This document shows positions 1 to 8,667 of a DNA stretch of 12,370 bases, one piece after another. Position 1 is the first letter of the stretch. Each line of letters begins with the position of its first letter. The stretch is taken from the NCBI GenBank assembly GCA_003024985.2, contig PXIH01S0001841.1, one strand, 5' to 3'. The stretch comes from Euperipatoides rowelli. Lineage: Eukaryota; Onychophora; Udeonychophora; Euonychophora; Peripatopsidae. The position numbers were made by a program, and so were the translations under genes. Below the pieces are notes generated by a model, which was not told where the DNA came from, ran no database searches, and was given only the letters and a program-made list of their open reading frames with translations.

Positions 1-764
1 CTATTTATTTTCATGCATATATATATTTAGTACAATAATATATAAATCAATTAATGTGGTAGTCATTGAATGTCACTTCCATTTTGACAAAAGGAATACA
101 CACACTAAAGAGAAAAACTTTCAAATAATAAAAAAATCTCCTACTGTGTGTCAAAATACTCTGAAGAAAACTTTTGCATCATTAAAAAAACTGCAAGAAT
201 AAAAACTCCGAAGTGTTTCTCCCCTAGTGTGTGCTAGGCTTAAGGTAAACTCAGGATTCTTGAAAGATACTTACAGCTACAAATTTCAGTTACTAGAAAA
301 ATGCAGACCCACCTTATTGCAAAAGAGGTACCCGGTTATCACAGTGGACCTTATAAGATTATTAGATAATCTGTTCGGGCTGGTTGGAGTGAAAGCCTAG
401 TAAATAATCATAAACAGCATAGTCCCAAAAATTAATAAAGCGTGACCTATAAGAAAAATTGCAAACAATTGCAAGTAAAGATAAGAAAAAAAATATCTGT
501 CGGATTCAGATGACATAAACTAAGGCATCATCCCGCTAATTAGGATTTAAAAATTAGTCATGTTTATTCTTTAGACAAGCAAAAACATTTTATATAGTTA
601 GCAAAAAAAATGATATACTGAATAAACATTATATTTCATAAAGATTATAGCAAACGATTTCTTACACTAAACCTGGAAAAAGAATTAACATTATTATGGC
701 AAGGCAATGGAGGGTTTTAAAAAATATTTCCTTTTAAAAATAATTTTGAAAAGAAAATGATTAA
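1..764. other. AT-rich stretch with no recognised gene
   Basis: No frame on either strand reads as protein for any useful length. A good 5' splice-site consensus (GTAAGTATCT) lies on the minus strand at 274-265, but the three frames before it are short or closed by stops, so I do not call an exon. The section 300-400 is slightly richer in G and C than its surroundings and shows no structure I recognise. Confidence 0.6.
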
Positions 765-960
765 ATGCCTTGTTCCGTGGTCGACCGCTTGATGAACCGA
801 AGGCATATGCTGAGGTGTACAGGTTCGCGCCTCGGCTTGGGCAGTTAATGAACGTTTTTTTCCCTAGCTGTAACAGCTCCCTTTGGGTTTTTCCAAGTAT
901 GCTGCCCTTGTAAACATCTTAGGAACCTGTTTCTGGTGTATTATTTATAAAATATTTGAC
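765..960 (+). mobile_element. tRNA-derived SINE-like element
   Basis: A GC-richer island in AT-rich DNA. Bases 777-791 (GTGGTCGACCGCTTG) resemble the A box of Ser/Leu-type tRNAs (GTGGCCGAGYGGTTA), and 822-833 (GGTTCGCGCCTC) resembles the B box. The two boxes start about 45 bases apart, as in a tRNA gene, so the order and spacing fit an RNA polymerase III promoter. The acceptor and T stems pair poorly, so this is a tRNA-derived head and not a working tRNA. About 110 bases of non-tRNA body follow, including a perfect short inverted repeat AGCTGT-A-ACAGCT (867-879) and a pyrimidine/G-rich part up to about 935, and then AT-rich sequence. Both ends are approximate and I see no clear target-site duplication. 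Such elements are copied in trans by LINE enzymes. I do not recognise the family. A decayed tRNA pseudogene with flanking sequence is the alternative. Confidence 0.5.
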
Positions 961-996
961 ATATTTAAAATTGATTAACCTCAAAAAAAAAAATAC

Positions 997-1022
997 ATCT
1001 CTTCTCCTGTTGGAGAGGAGAT
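997..1022. repeat. Hairpin, 11-bp stem with 4-base loop
   Basis: ATCTCTTCTCC and GGAGAGGAGAT pair over 11 positions with one G-T wobble, around a TGTT loop, and a T-rich run follows at once. It lies about 40 bases after the SINE-like element and could be its tail or an unrelated structure. No function can be assigned from sequence alone. Confidence 0.7.
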
Positions 1023-2087
1023 TTATTTTTAAAAATTTTAAAAAAGAAAATTATTAGATATTGTGTACAAGAGAAAATACTAGTTTTGATTTCATAAGTC
1101 TATAAATGCTGCAGTTGGAAATTTTTACAGGTGGCTGGAACGAATGTCTCTAAGCTGATATCTGATGTTGGAATAAGATTTGTAAAATATATATTACTTT
1201 GATTATTAGGAAATAATTTAATTGGACTTGGTGAAATAATTGTATAAGCATTCTAGCAGAGCCGTTAGTTTCATAGTTTCATCATACGGTGGGAAATGCA
1301 AGGAAATGCAATGCGGCTGCTGCGGCTGGATAGGTTTCTCAGGGACTTAAATAATTTTTATCCATGCTGTGGTTGAGGTATAGTTGGAGAATAGTCAGAA
1401 CTTGGCTAGTCATTTGAGCAGGGCCATTGGCGGACAAGCTCTGGTGCAAGATTTTTATCCCGAACAATTTTTTTTTTTGATTAGCAAATTTGCATGAAAT
1501 TGGAGGAATTAATTATCGTTCAGTTGTTTTTATTTGCTGAAGATCCCAAAATAGATAAATAAATAAATAAATAACACAAGTTCACAAAAAAGGAAATAGT
1601 AATTTAGAAATTGGACTCCTTATTTACATTAGAAGCTTATTATACACAAGTAAAACTATATACAGTACAGTATGATTTACAAAATATATAAATAAGTAAA
1701 GAATTTTTGAATAATAATAATAAACAAATTTTACAATATTGTGTATAAATAACAACAAACAAGTCTACATTATTTTGTGTTACAGATGATAAAAGTCCTT
1801 ACAACAATTACAGGAAGAAAAATACCCTTTCCTTTTATTTTTTTTTCATCCAAAGAACAAAGTTACAATGTCTCACTAAAACATACAATTAACATAAATC
1901 AACATTTAATCGTACATCATAACCCCACAAACAAGTTTATTCACCACCCCTATTCTGCAAAACCATTTAATGCAGATTTATCCCATAATTTGAGGATCAT
2001 TCCCTCCTGCAAACAAAACAAATCCTTTGTATATGACTCATGCAAAAGTTTTAAAGTATATTGGCCAACATGCCATCCATTTCATTT
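1023..2087. other. AT-rich stretch; possible 3' UTR of the minus-strand exon
   Basis: No convincing gene. It holds an (AAAT)n microsatellite at about 1554-1573. Bases 1260-1460 are GC-richer, with short direct repeats (AAATGCAAGG/AAATGCAATG near 1295-1315). On the minus strand an AATAAA hexamer (1839-1834) sits about 250 bases beyond the stop of the candidate exon at 2088-2213, so the 3' part may be that transcript's 3' UTR. A 118-codon plus-strand frame at 1777-2133 is low-complexity AT-rich sequence with no recognisable features and is not called as a gene. Confidence 0.5.
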
Positions 2088-2213
2088 TTATATATTATTT
2101 GACATCTGGTTCTCTATACTCCAAACAGTATAACCACCACTACCTTTCTTAGCCTGTCTTCGTAAAGTCATGAACTTAGTGTGCTGTCCAATCCGCACTC
2201 CTCTCAGTATATA
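2088..2213 (-). CDS. Candidate terminal exon of an unknown gene
   Basis: On the minus strand, after an AG at 2215-2214 that could be a splice acceptor, 41 codons stay open to a TAA at 2090-2088. The peptide contains RIGQHTKFMTLRRQAKK and then SGGYTVWSIENQ. Unlike most frames here it is mixed, charged and not low-complexity. A duplicate of its first part (2311-2237) differs by a single base, which changes CGG to AGG and is silent for arginine. An AATAAA lies about 250 bases downstream. An internal donor-like AAAG|GTAGTG could instead end an exon after the lysines. I do not recognise the protein. Against the call: the putative acceptor follows a TA repeat and not a pyrimidine tract, and the segment sits beside a LINE 3' end, so it could be element 3' sequence. 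Confidence 0.3.
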   Translation of the reverse strand, partial: YILRGVRIGQHTKFMTLRRQAKKGSGGYTVWSIENQMSNNI

Positions 2214-2311
2214 CTGTATATATATATATATATATATAACCACCACTACCTTTCTTAGCCTGTCTTCGTAAAGTCATGAACTTAGTGTGCTGTCCAATCC
2301 TCACTCCTCTC
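2131..2311. repeat. 75-bp tandem duplication split by a TA microsatellite
   Basis: Bases 2131-2205 and 2237-2311 are the same 75-bp sequence with one difference (G against T near the end), a period of 106 bp. The spacer is mostly (TA)n, about 2217-2236. The second copy directly touches the 3' end of the LINE at 2311. The pair may come from slippage or recombination at the TA tract, from retrotransposition, or from an assembly error at the microsatellite. Confidence 0.95.
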
Positions 2312-3615
2312 TATATATATATTACATCCCAAAATTTACTTCTTGTGTTCTTGACCATTTGACACTCCCAAAATAAGTGCTCCAAGGTTTCTGGATTTTC
2401 CTTACACATCACACACTCATTAGACATTACTCCTCTCACTTTAATTTATACAATCTGCCTCTAGTAGGCAAGATTTTTAACAACAATTTAATTACAAAAT
2501 CCTCCATTGTATTTTTTAATAAGTTTTTTAACAAATCCAAGATTCACCACTTTGTTCCTGTAGTTAAGGAATTCATTATCCCCTATTATTTTCATCTTCA
2601 TGAATTCCTTGTATTTTGTATATGATTGGTAATTGGCCCCAGTCTTATAACTTCCTGTTCCCACCTCAACATGACTTCATCTCCCATAAATTCTCTCATT
2701 TTCCACATTTTTTGAAACTCTGAAGATTCATTACACTGCCTTTTCACAAAATTATACATTATAGTTCTCTGCATCTGTCTGAGATCAATTATTCCTAAAC
2801 CTCCCTGAGTTATGGGTAAAGACGCTTTATAATGTGAAAGAAATTTATATTTTCCAAACAGGAACCACTGCACAATTCCATTAATGACTCTCAATTCTTT
2901 CATACTAATTCCAACAAATGGTAAATAATAGATAAACTTTGTAATAAGCAATTTATTAACCAACATTACCTTATCGAGCCAATTTAATGGATATTTCTTC
3001 ATATTGGTCACCAACTCAGTAAGGCCTTCAACAATATTCCTCATTTTATTCTTGTATAGTCTATTGTCTTTACTCAATGGAAAATCCAAATCTAACACTT
3101 TTCCATGAATTCCATAAAGACCAAAAGCATTTTCTACTCTTCCTTCTTTAATATTGAATATATGATTTTTTTGTATTTATTAATGACTCTGTCATTTCTT
3201 GAAAACTACTTATAATGTCCGTTGCTTTCTTGATGTCTGCCTTTGTACTACAAAAAATAGAAATATCATCTATATAGGTTGAATATTTAATCACTCCTAC
3301 CTTTCCATATAATTGTATGCCTTTTAACTTTTCTTCAATATTCATTATTAATTGTATTAAATATACTGAATATAGTAAACTAGATAAAGGTGACCCCTGC
3401 AAAATGGTGTGCGACAACCCCTCATATTTAGCTACACACTTCTGATTTACAAATCCTATCTTCCTGCATTTTATCATTTTTAATATTAAATTTACTGTCT
3501 TACTGTTACCCATGTTTTTTATTACAACATATTCCAAATAATCGTAGTTGACTCCATTAAAGGCATTTTTCATATCTATTCGAATCATGTATTGTCCATC
3601 TCTGCTTTTTCTATT
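2311..3615 (-). pseudogene. LINE ORF2, RT palm, thumb and C-terminal zinc tail
   Basis: From 3615 the frame carries RT motif A (IRIDMKNAFNGV), motif B region ILQGSPLSSLLYSVYL (about 3410-3350) and the catalytic box YIDD (3276-3265; YADD is more usual). A post-RT block follows at 3098-2598, with WLDKVMLVNKLLITKFIYYL and then the conserved GGLGI. Frame changes follow near 3148-3098, near 2600 and near 2490. The C-terminal part reads KLLLKILPTRGRLYK, then CVMC (2415-2404) and HLFWEC (2379-2362): a C-x2-C...H-x4-C zinc tail like that of zf-RVT proteins. It ends FWDVIYI and a stop at 2313-2311 inside the TA tract. All RT catalytic aspartates are kept, but the frames are broken. Confidence 0.85.
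3537..3615. repeat. 79-bp exact duplicate of 4073-4151, next to n at 3616
   Basis: Every base matches 4073-4151. One copy ends at the n at 3616 and the other starts just after the n at 4072. This is what unmerged overlapping contig ends look like. It places 4073-4431 next to 3615 in the real sequence. Confidence 0.95.
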
Positions 3616-3616
3616 N

Positions 3617-4071
3617 TGCAAAAAAATGTTTTTCATTTTAACAGGTCCTCTCAAATATAGTTCATATGAAATTCTGTCCTCTCCAGGGGCAGACCCTATT
3701 CTACTCTTTTTTATTACCGACTCCAACTCCTCCATCGTTACATCAGCATTCAATCTGTCAATGTCCTCCCCATTGCATTTCACTTCATTTCTAGATGTAT
3801 AGAATTTGTATGCTTCACACTTTCGAAATTGCCTATAATCTTCAACATTGTTTTCCCATCAACACATTTCAATACTCCATCAACATACTCCCTTTGTACC
3901 TTACTAACAATTTCAATCGGATCATCATAAATTCTATCACCAATTTTATATCGATATATATTAGCCCCTACTTTTCTCTTTTTTAACCAATTTATCAATA
4001 CCCACTTTGGGGTATTCTTCATTATATGTATTTGTCCAGCACATTTATTTCTCATTGCTTTCAATTGTACC
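3617..4071 (-). pseudogene. LINE ORF2, linker and start of RT (misplaced piece)
   Basis: Read from 4071 to 3617 this continues the linker (AMRNKCAGQI, then KWVLINWLKKRKVGANIY, a basic W-x3-KKR-type region also seen in other LINEs). It runs on to MEELESVIKKSRIGSAPGED and ISYELYLRGPVKMKN, the block just upstream of the RT palm (compare the KSPGPDGI motif of many LINEs). A frame change occurs near 3783. Both ends are marked by a single n. The 4071 end overlaps 5334-5292 exactly, so in the real element this piece follows 5292. The 3617 end has no overlap with the piece next to it, and about 20 residues of RT are missing before the next block. Confidence 0.75.
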
Positions 4072-4072
4072 N

Positions 4073-4431
4073 AATAATCGTAGTTGACTCCATTAAAGGC
4101 ATTTTTCATATCTATTCGAATCATGTATTGTCCATCTCTGCTTTTTCTATTGGTTAAACTGAATGCCTTATGATGATACCAAATAGTCATTTGTATATAC
4201 CTACCTTTTGTTCCACCGATGTTTCTTAACAGTATTTTATCCATTATTCCATTAAGCCTTTGCAAAATAATTTTTTGTATGATCTTAACATGTGTTTATT
4301 AATGCAATTGGTCTATATGTCTCTTTATCACACACTCCTTCACAACCTCCCTTTCCTTTCAAAATCATCTTAATCAAAACCTTATTGAAGTTCATCAATA
4401 TTTCAGATTGCAATTAATTACTAAGTAGATA
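4073..4431 (-). pseudogene. LINE ORF2, RT motifs 1 to A (misplaced piece)
   Basis: On the minus strand about 4405-4287 reads NFNKVLIKMILKGKGG and then YRPIALINT, the RT motif 1 region (compare the L-I-P-K...Y-R-P-I-S-L block). After a one-base shift it continues through KIIQKII, LNGIMDKILLRN and GGTKGRYIQ (the G-F-x-K-G-R position) to IRIDMKNAFNGVNYDY, RT motif A with its catalytic aspartate. The last 79 bases (4151-4073) equal 3615-3537, so in the real element this piece runs into 3615. The outermost bases 4406-4431 show no open frame with the rest and the contig ends at n 4432. Confidence 0.8.
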
Positions 4432-4432
4432 N

Positions 4433-4502
4433 GTATATATATATATATTACATCCCAAAATTTACTTGTTGTGTTCTTGACCATTTGACACTCACAAAAT
4501 AA
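4433..4502 (-). mobile_element. Second, very short LINE 3' end with TA tail
   Basis: Bases 4447-4502 match 2321-2376 with two differences and encode the same C-terminal end (CECQMVKNTTSKFWDVI). Like the main copy it runs into a TA tract (about 4434-4448). The match stops near 4502 and unrelated DNA follows, so this is either a strongly 5'-truncated insertion or a contig broken within another copy. Sharing of the TA tract by two copies suggests that it is the element's own 3' tail. Confidence 0.75.
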
Positions 4503-5290
4503 TTTTCCTTTTATTTTGTTTTTATAAAATAAATCATTTAGCAATAGTCCTGGAATGATTTTTATGCTCCTGTATATCGCAAACACAATAAAGAATATGA
4601 CAACACTCAACAAAAAAAAAATTCAAAAACAAACCATTGCTTCTTTATTTTGCCATAATATTAATATCCTCATTGTTGCCAAACGATAATTTTAATACAA
4701 ACAATTATATGATTTTTACTTTTAATTACACCATAACAAAAAAGCAACTACTAAATTGTAATCCAATGTAATTTGTTGAATAAAAATAGTACTACAGAAG
4801 TTCTGAATAAATATGTTGGATTGGTTTTTGTTCATTTAGCTAAAAAAGTTTTTATTTCTGTACTACTGTATATGACTCTCTGTAGGCTAATTCTTAGTCT
4901 AAAACATAATGCAATTATATTTTGCACTACAGTATTATATACTGACTCTCAGTAATTAATCATTATAAAATAATTCTAAATTATTTCACATAATATATCA
5001 TACCAATTTATTTTAATTTATCCATCATTTGCTGTTGGCATTATTTTTATATAAAAGATAATCTAATCTATTTTCAGATTAGTTATTACTCATAATTGGT
5101 GATCTCTTTCTGAATACCAAAATATGTCTTCTTTTTTTTGTAATCAGAAGAGGAATATGGATACAACATACAGAGATAGCCTATATTTTAATTTAGCTTG
5201 TTTTTTTATAAACAAATAAGATTACACGGTTTCAAACGTTACAAAAAGGATTGGAGGAAATTGACGAAGGGCTTAGGGTTGTCTGAGCCT
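4503..5290. other. AT-rich non-LINE piece between n bases; faint exon-like end
   Basis: This is the rest of the piece bounded by n at 4432 and 5291. It shows no LINE coding and is mostly AT-rich. Only its right end (5217-5290) looks different: after an AAATAAG that could be a splice acceptor, the plus strand is open in two frames. One reads ITRFQTLQKGLEEIDEGLRV before a stop, the other LHGFKRYKKDWRKLTKG up to the n. I do not recognise either. Two open frames in 70 bases is weak support. The piece most likely belongs elsewhere in the genome. Confidence 0.5.
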
Positions 5291-5291
5291 N

Positions 5292-5334
5292 TATTTGTCC
5301 AGCACATTTATTTCTCATTGCTTTCAATTGTACC
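5292..5334. repeat. 43-bp exact duplicate of 4029-4071, next to n at 5291
   Basis: Every base matches 4029-4071. One copy starts right after the n at 5291 and the other ends right before the n at 4072. It places 3617-4071 next to 5292 in the real sequence, in agreement with the ORF2 protein order. Confidence 0.95.
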
Positions 5335-5588
5335 TCTTCCAAATATTGTATTCTCTTTTTTATTAGCATAATGTCTTTTCTATCTTTCCCCCCTCTCACA
5401 TTTTCATCTGCTTCTCTATACAATTCATTTAACTCTTCCTTTATTTCTCTAGTCTTCTTAATCTGCACCCACTGTACAGATCTCTTTAACTCTTCCTTAA
5501 ATATTAGGCATTCAACAAATGGACTTATCCCCATCAAAATTTGAATTTCAGTGTCAATTACCCTATCCACCTCTTCCACTATATTCAC
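5292..5588 (-). pseudogene. LINE ORF2, endonuclease-RT linker
   Basis: A charged, helix-rich open frame follows the endonuclease, with blocks such as KKTREIKEELNELYREADEN and LIKKRIQYLEEVQLKAMRNK. This is typical of the region between endonuclease and reverse transcriptase in LINE ORF2. The frame meets the n at 5291. Its last 43 bases (5334-5292) are repeated exactly at 4071-4029, where the protein continues as IHIMKNTPKWVLINW. The reading frame printed past 5291 belongs to unrelated DNA. Confidence 0.8.
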
Positions 5589-6324
5589 TTCTTCCCATTG
5601 TATATTGGCCCTTTATTATATTGTGGGCCTACTGTCTTTTTACTATTATAGATGCAAACGTCCAATGCAATATGATCAGTTTACGGAAATGCTTCAAAAC
5701 TCAACATTATCTTCTGTGTAAAGGTATTTGAGACTAAAATCCTATCCAGTCTAGCACACGATCTATTGTCCATTCTGGTAACTACACTTTTTAAATTTAG
5801 TTTACAGCCAAATCAAACAAATTGTATCTCTTCATAAAAAGTTCCAATATTTTTTCCTTACTACCATTATTCACATTTAAATCACCTACAATCATTATCT
5901 CAGTTTTACATTTACCAATTAATTTTTCTAGAAGTTCATAATAAATTTTTCTTTACCTATCAATAATTGGCATATGCACATTTAATATCATTACCTCTCT
6001 TTCCTCCATTTTAACAGTTACGACCATTATTCTGCTATTCGGCATTTCAATACTCATCACCCAATGTCTGCACATTTTATGCACCAAAACAGCCATTCCT
6101 GCACTTTGAAGTCCATTAAGATTTTCAATTACACAATAAACATTTTTAATTCTCTTCCATATATTAACGGAGTCTCGATACGTTCTCGTTTCCTGAATAA
6201 AAATAAAATTTGTTTTTTTTATTTACCAACTTTTTCAGCATTATTTTGCTCTATTATTATTGATTAGTGTTCTAACGTTCAAAACTCTGAAGGTTACAAA
6301 TTTTTGTTTATATTCACTGTACAT
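5589..6324 (-). pseudogene. LINE ORF2, APE-type endonuclease domain
   Basis: This domain cuts the target DNA to prime reverse transcription. Conserved blocks appear in the family's order: an N-terminal VLNVRTL (the usual L-N-V block), FIFIQETR with the catalytic glutamate (QET at 6195-6187), GMAVLV, ILNVHMP, a GDLN box (5886-5875), RLDRIL (5752-5735) and TDHIAL (5680-5663, the S/T-D-H box with the catalytic histidine). The blocks lie in more than one frame. Stops fall between the first two blocks, after ILNVHMP, and directly before TDHIAL (TAA at 5683-5681). The ATG at 6324 is the first plausible start after ORF1. The catalytic residues survive, but the frame does not. Confidence 0.85.
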
Positions 6325-6405
6325 AATTTAATATATGAAATAAATGAAAAAAAATAACATACTTTTTTTCTTTTTAACATTAAATGTTAGGAAACAATAT
6401 TTATA

Positions 6406-7727
6406 CTAACTATTATCTTGCAAAACATCAAAATCATTTGACAAGGGTAATACTTCTTTTTTAATTTTAAAACTTACCCCCTTTTCTCCGTTTCCATTCA
6501 CTGATTCCAATTTCGCAACCTTCGCCACTTGATTCGAATTTCCTTCCCCTANCTTTTTTCTTCCTCTTCTTTTGACATTCAAATATTCCTTTTCATTTTG
6601 AGTGTCCATTTCATCCTCCGACTGCTGGCAAAATTCCATTTTATTCTCATCACTACTTGTCATTATATCCTCGATGTTTTCAACATTCAAAAATGGCATC
6701 AACTGTAGAATTTCCAACTGTTCAACACACTTCACATTTTCAGTTTGTTCTGGGCCTAATTCCTGCTCCTTTCCCTTAATACATTTATTGGATTTTTCTT
6801 TCTGCAAAGCCCCATTCTCTTTTAATCAACATTTTCTTCTTGTTTCTCATTACTATAACTCGTTGCAAGACTGTAATTCATGTCTGACAAATTTTTATTC
6901 CAAAATAAAGACGAAAACAATTTTTTTCTTGCCTGAACCGGACAATTGTTATGTTCCCCTTCATAAAACATATGACATCTTCTACATAACTCCTTTTGGC
7001 ATTCAACTAATTTGTGCCCCACACCCTCACACTTCAAACACACCGGCTTCCTTCCTTTAATTTTGATTAATGCTTTCTCTTTCTTTACCATTACTAAATG
7101 AGGGACATCTTCACTGTTACAATGATTAATGAGCGTCGCTTTTAAGTTCAACACACTCGTTTTTATTACAAGACCACCTTCAATTTCTTTTGTTTCATTT
7201 TGAATGCTATCCACATACACAAAATCCTTTAGGGCATCTTTTAAATTATCAAAATTTTCAGTTAATTGTAACCAATGGACCCTCATATCCACCTTTAATG
7301 TTGTCACTCCCCAATATGCAGGCACAACATAGTAACCATTAAATTCATAAAAGTTTTCTTCTATTATATATCTGGTGTCTACATCCTTAAAATTAATTCC
7401 CACAAATTTTGTGTTTCTTTGATAATAAATACCCGTTATAGCTTCAGCTCCAACAATTTCCATCATTTGTTTTACAATGGGGCCTACCTCAATATAAGAA
7501 TCTGTATCCTCACTATACAATGTGAAAATCAGACAAGTATCCTGGTAGTTTGGTTTTAATTGCCTATACATAAATTTCAGCATTTTCATCATTCTCTTAT
7601 ATTTATCGGATACCTCATTTTCCGAATCTATCACTTCTTCAAAATTCCTCAAGTTTCTGGACAGCTTTTGGTGCCATACAGAAGAAAATCTTTTTGATCT
7701 CCCAAAATTATGGCTTTTTTTCGCCAT
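6406..7727 (-). pseudogene. LINE ORF1 (zinc-knuckle RNA-binding protein), frameshifted
   Basis: ORF1 proteins bind the element's RNA and form the particle used in retrotransposition. From the ATG at 7727 a 301-residue frame stays open to a stop near 6822. It has a basic start, then a mixed alpha/beta section (about residues 60-140) that could be RRM-like. A perfect CCHC knuckle follows (C230, C233, H238, C243: C-x2-C-x4-H-x4-C), then a second Cys/His group (C248, C251, H259, C262). After a frameshift of one or two bases, 6807-6406 continues as 133 residues, acidic first and then with a KRRGRKK basic patch. I read this as the C-terminal part of the same protein, about 440 residues in all. The single n at 6552 lies in the basic patch and does not break the frame. 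It may be a gap or an ambiguous base. ORF2 begins 82 bases beyond the stop. Confidence 0.8.
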
Positions 7728-8667
7728 TTTTCACGCATGCTCTATATAAAGCTATATTATTTTGTCTATAACTAATATTCAAAATTTAATTTATAATAAA
7801 TTCTTTTTTTTTTAATTTTATAATTTAAAAAAAAACCTCCTAAATGGACTATTTGAACACTTGTTGTTAAATAGCATTCTGTAGATGTGTGGGTGGGTAT
7901 GCGAGAAAATTCATCTTATCATTTCTCACACCAAACTAACTTACTTAACCATATGGTCCTCCTTGTCGATCCCCATGCTTATTACTTAGACCTCACTACC
8001 CCTATTAGCAATGATATAAATATAAATAAAAACTAGACCGTTTAAAGCATTTTAATTTACTTTAATAACTATTTTATTCATATAAAACATGTATCCTCTA
8101 TTAATGAACATATTACTATTGCCTCCCCACCCCCCTCCTCCAACTTTTAAAAACATTTTTTGAATAATGTTTGACTTGGTGGGATATGCTCAAAACAATG
8201 TACAGGGCATTATTTACACTTTCTTACAAACCTATGTTAACTGTATGGGATAGGGTGGGTCTGTGCACATGCGTGAACACTTAAAATCAGATAAGAACTC
8301 AATAATATACAAACCATTGCGTAATCGAATCAGATTTACGAGTAACAATCACTTCCAATAAATTATTAAAAAGACCAATTTGGAATCACTTTTTACAATG
8401 CCAACTCTCAATAAGTTAATTGGATTACAGTTGATAATAAAGAAATTGAACAGTTTTAGATTTTACTTTTTTATTATACTGTTATTCTTTTTTACTTTGA
8501 TGTATTTTTACTCAATTGTTGTATCTAATACATAAGTAGTTTTTTTTTAATATCTTTTTCTCATATATTTGATATGGAAATTAGTATGATTCTTAAAACG
8601 TGTTTTCTTGTTTCCCAGGCTTATTGTATATATTTAAGTTTAAATATTAAAATAAGTTCTGAATTTA
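7728..8667. other. AT-rich stretch upstream of the LINE ORF1
   Basis: The first part may be the LINE's 5' UTR, but nothing marks its limit. Bases 7804-7841 form an imperfect T-run/A-run inverted repeat around TATAA. A C-rich pyrimidine tract lies at about 8119-8141. I see no gene, no RNA polymerase III boxes and no copy of the 75-bp segment found at the LINE 3' side, so no long target-site duplication can be shown. Confidence 0.5.

Larger units (their letters stand above)
2311..7727 (-). mobile_element. Decayed two-ORF LINE (non-LTR retrotransposon), L1/Tx1-like
   Basis: Read on the minus strand, the window holds an ORF1 with zinc knuckles, an 82-base spacer, and an ORF2 with an APE-type endonuclease, reverse transcriptase and C-terminal CCHC tail. 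This is the standard autonomous LINE layout. The product would nick target DNA and copy its own RNA there (target-primed reverse transcription). No long terminal repeats are present. The post-RT segment, with GGLGI and then an ILPTRGRLYK-type motif and a C-x2-C...H-x4-C tail, points to the L1/Tx1 group, while QGSPLSSLLY in the RT is less typical of it, so the clade is tentative. ORF2 has several frameshifts and stops, so the copy is inactive. Its middle is out of order (see the pieces 3617-4071, 4073-4431 and 4433-5290). The 3' end appears to be a TA tract. The 5' limit is unknown: the ORF1 start is used here, and any 5' UTR lies at 7728 and beyond. Confidence 0.9.

Noticed and set aside
265-274. 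Strong minus-strand splice donor consensus
   Set aside because: Only a donor motif. The preceding frames are short and closed and no matching acceptor can be chosen.
1121-1202. Possible plus-strand exon after TTTTTACAG
   Set aside because: Only about 24 codons (VAGTNVSKLISDVGIRFVKY) before a stop, with no composition or family support.
1339-1467. Minus-strand frame of 42 codons (HQSLSANGPAQMTSQVLTIL...) after a possible acceptor
   Set aside because: A second frame over the same bases is also open and equally protein-like (LAPELVRQWPCSND). There is no donor, family match or conserved motif, and the GC-richer bases may be a repeat.
1777-2133. 118-codon plus-strand ORF
   Set aside because: Low-complexity composition rich in H, I, N and S. 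It is antisense to a better minus-strand exon candidate and has no recognisable domain.
3548-3986. Plus-strand ORFs over the LINE RT region
   Set aside because: They are complementary-strand shadows of clearly recognisable ORF2 coding on the minus strand.
7804-7841. T-run/A-run inverted repeat as a terminator or MITE
   Set aside because: It is imperfect, in very AT-rich DNA, and has no other transposon feature.
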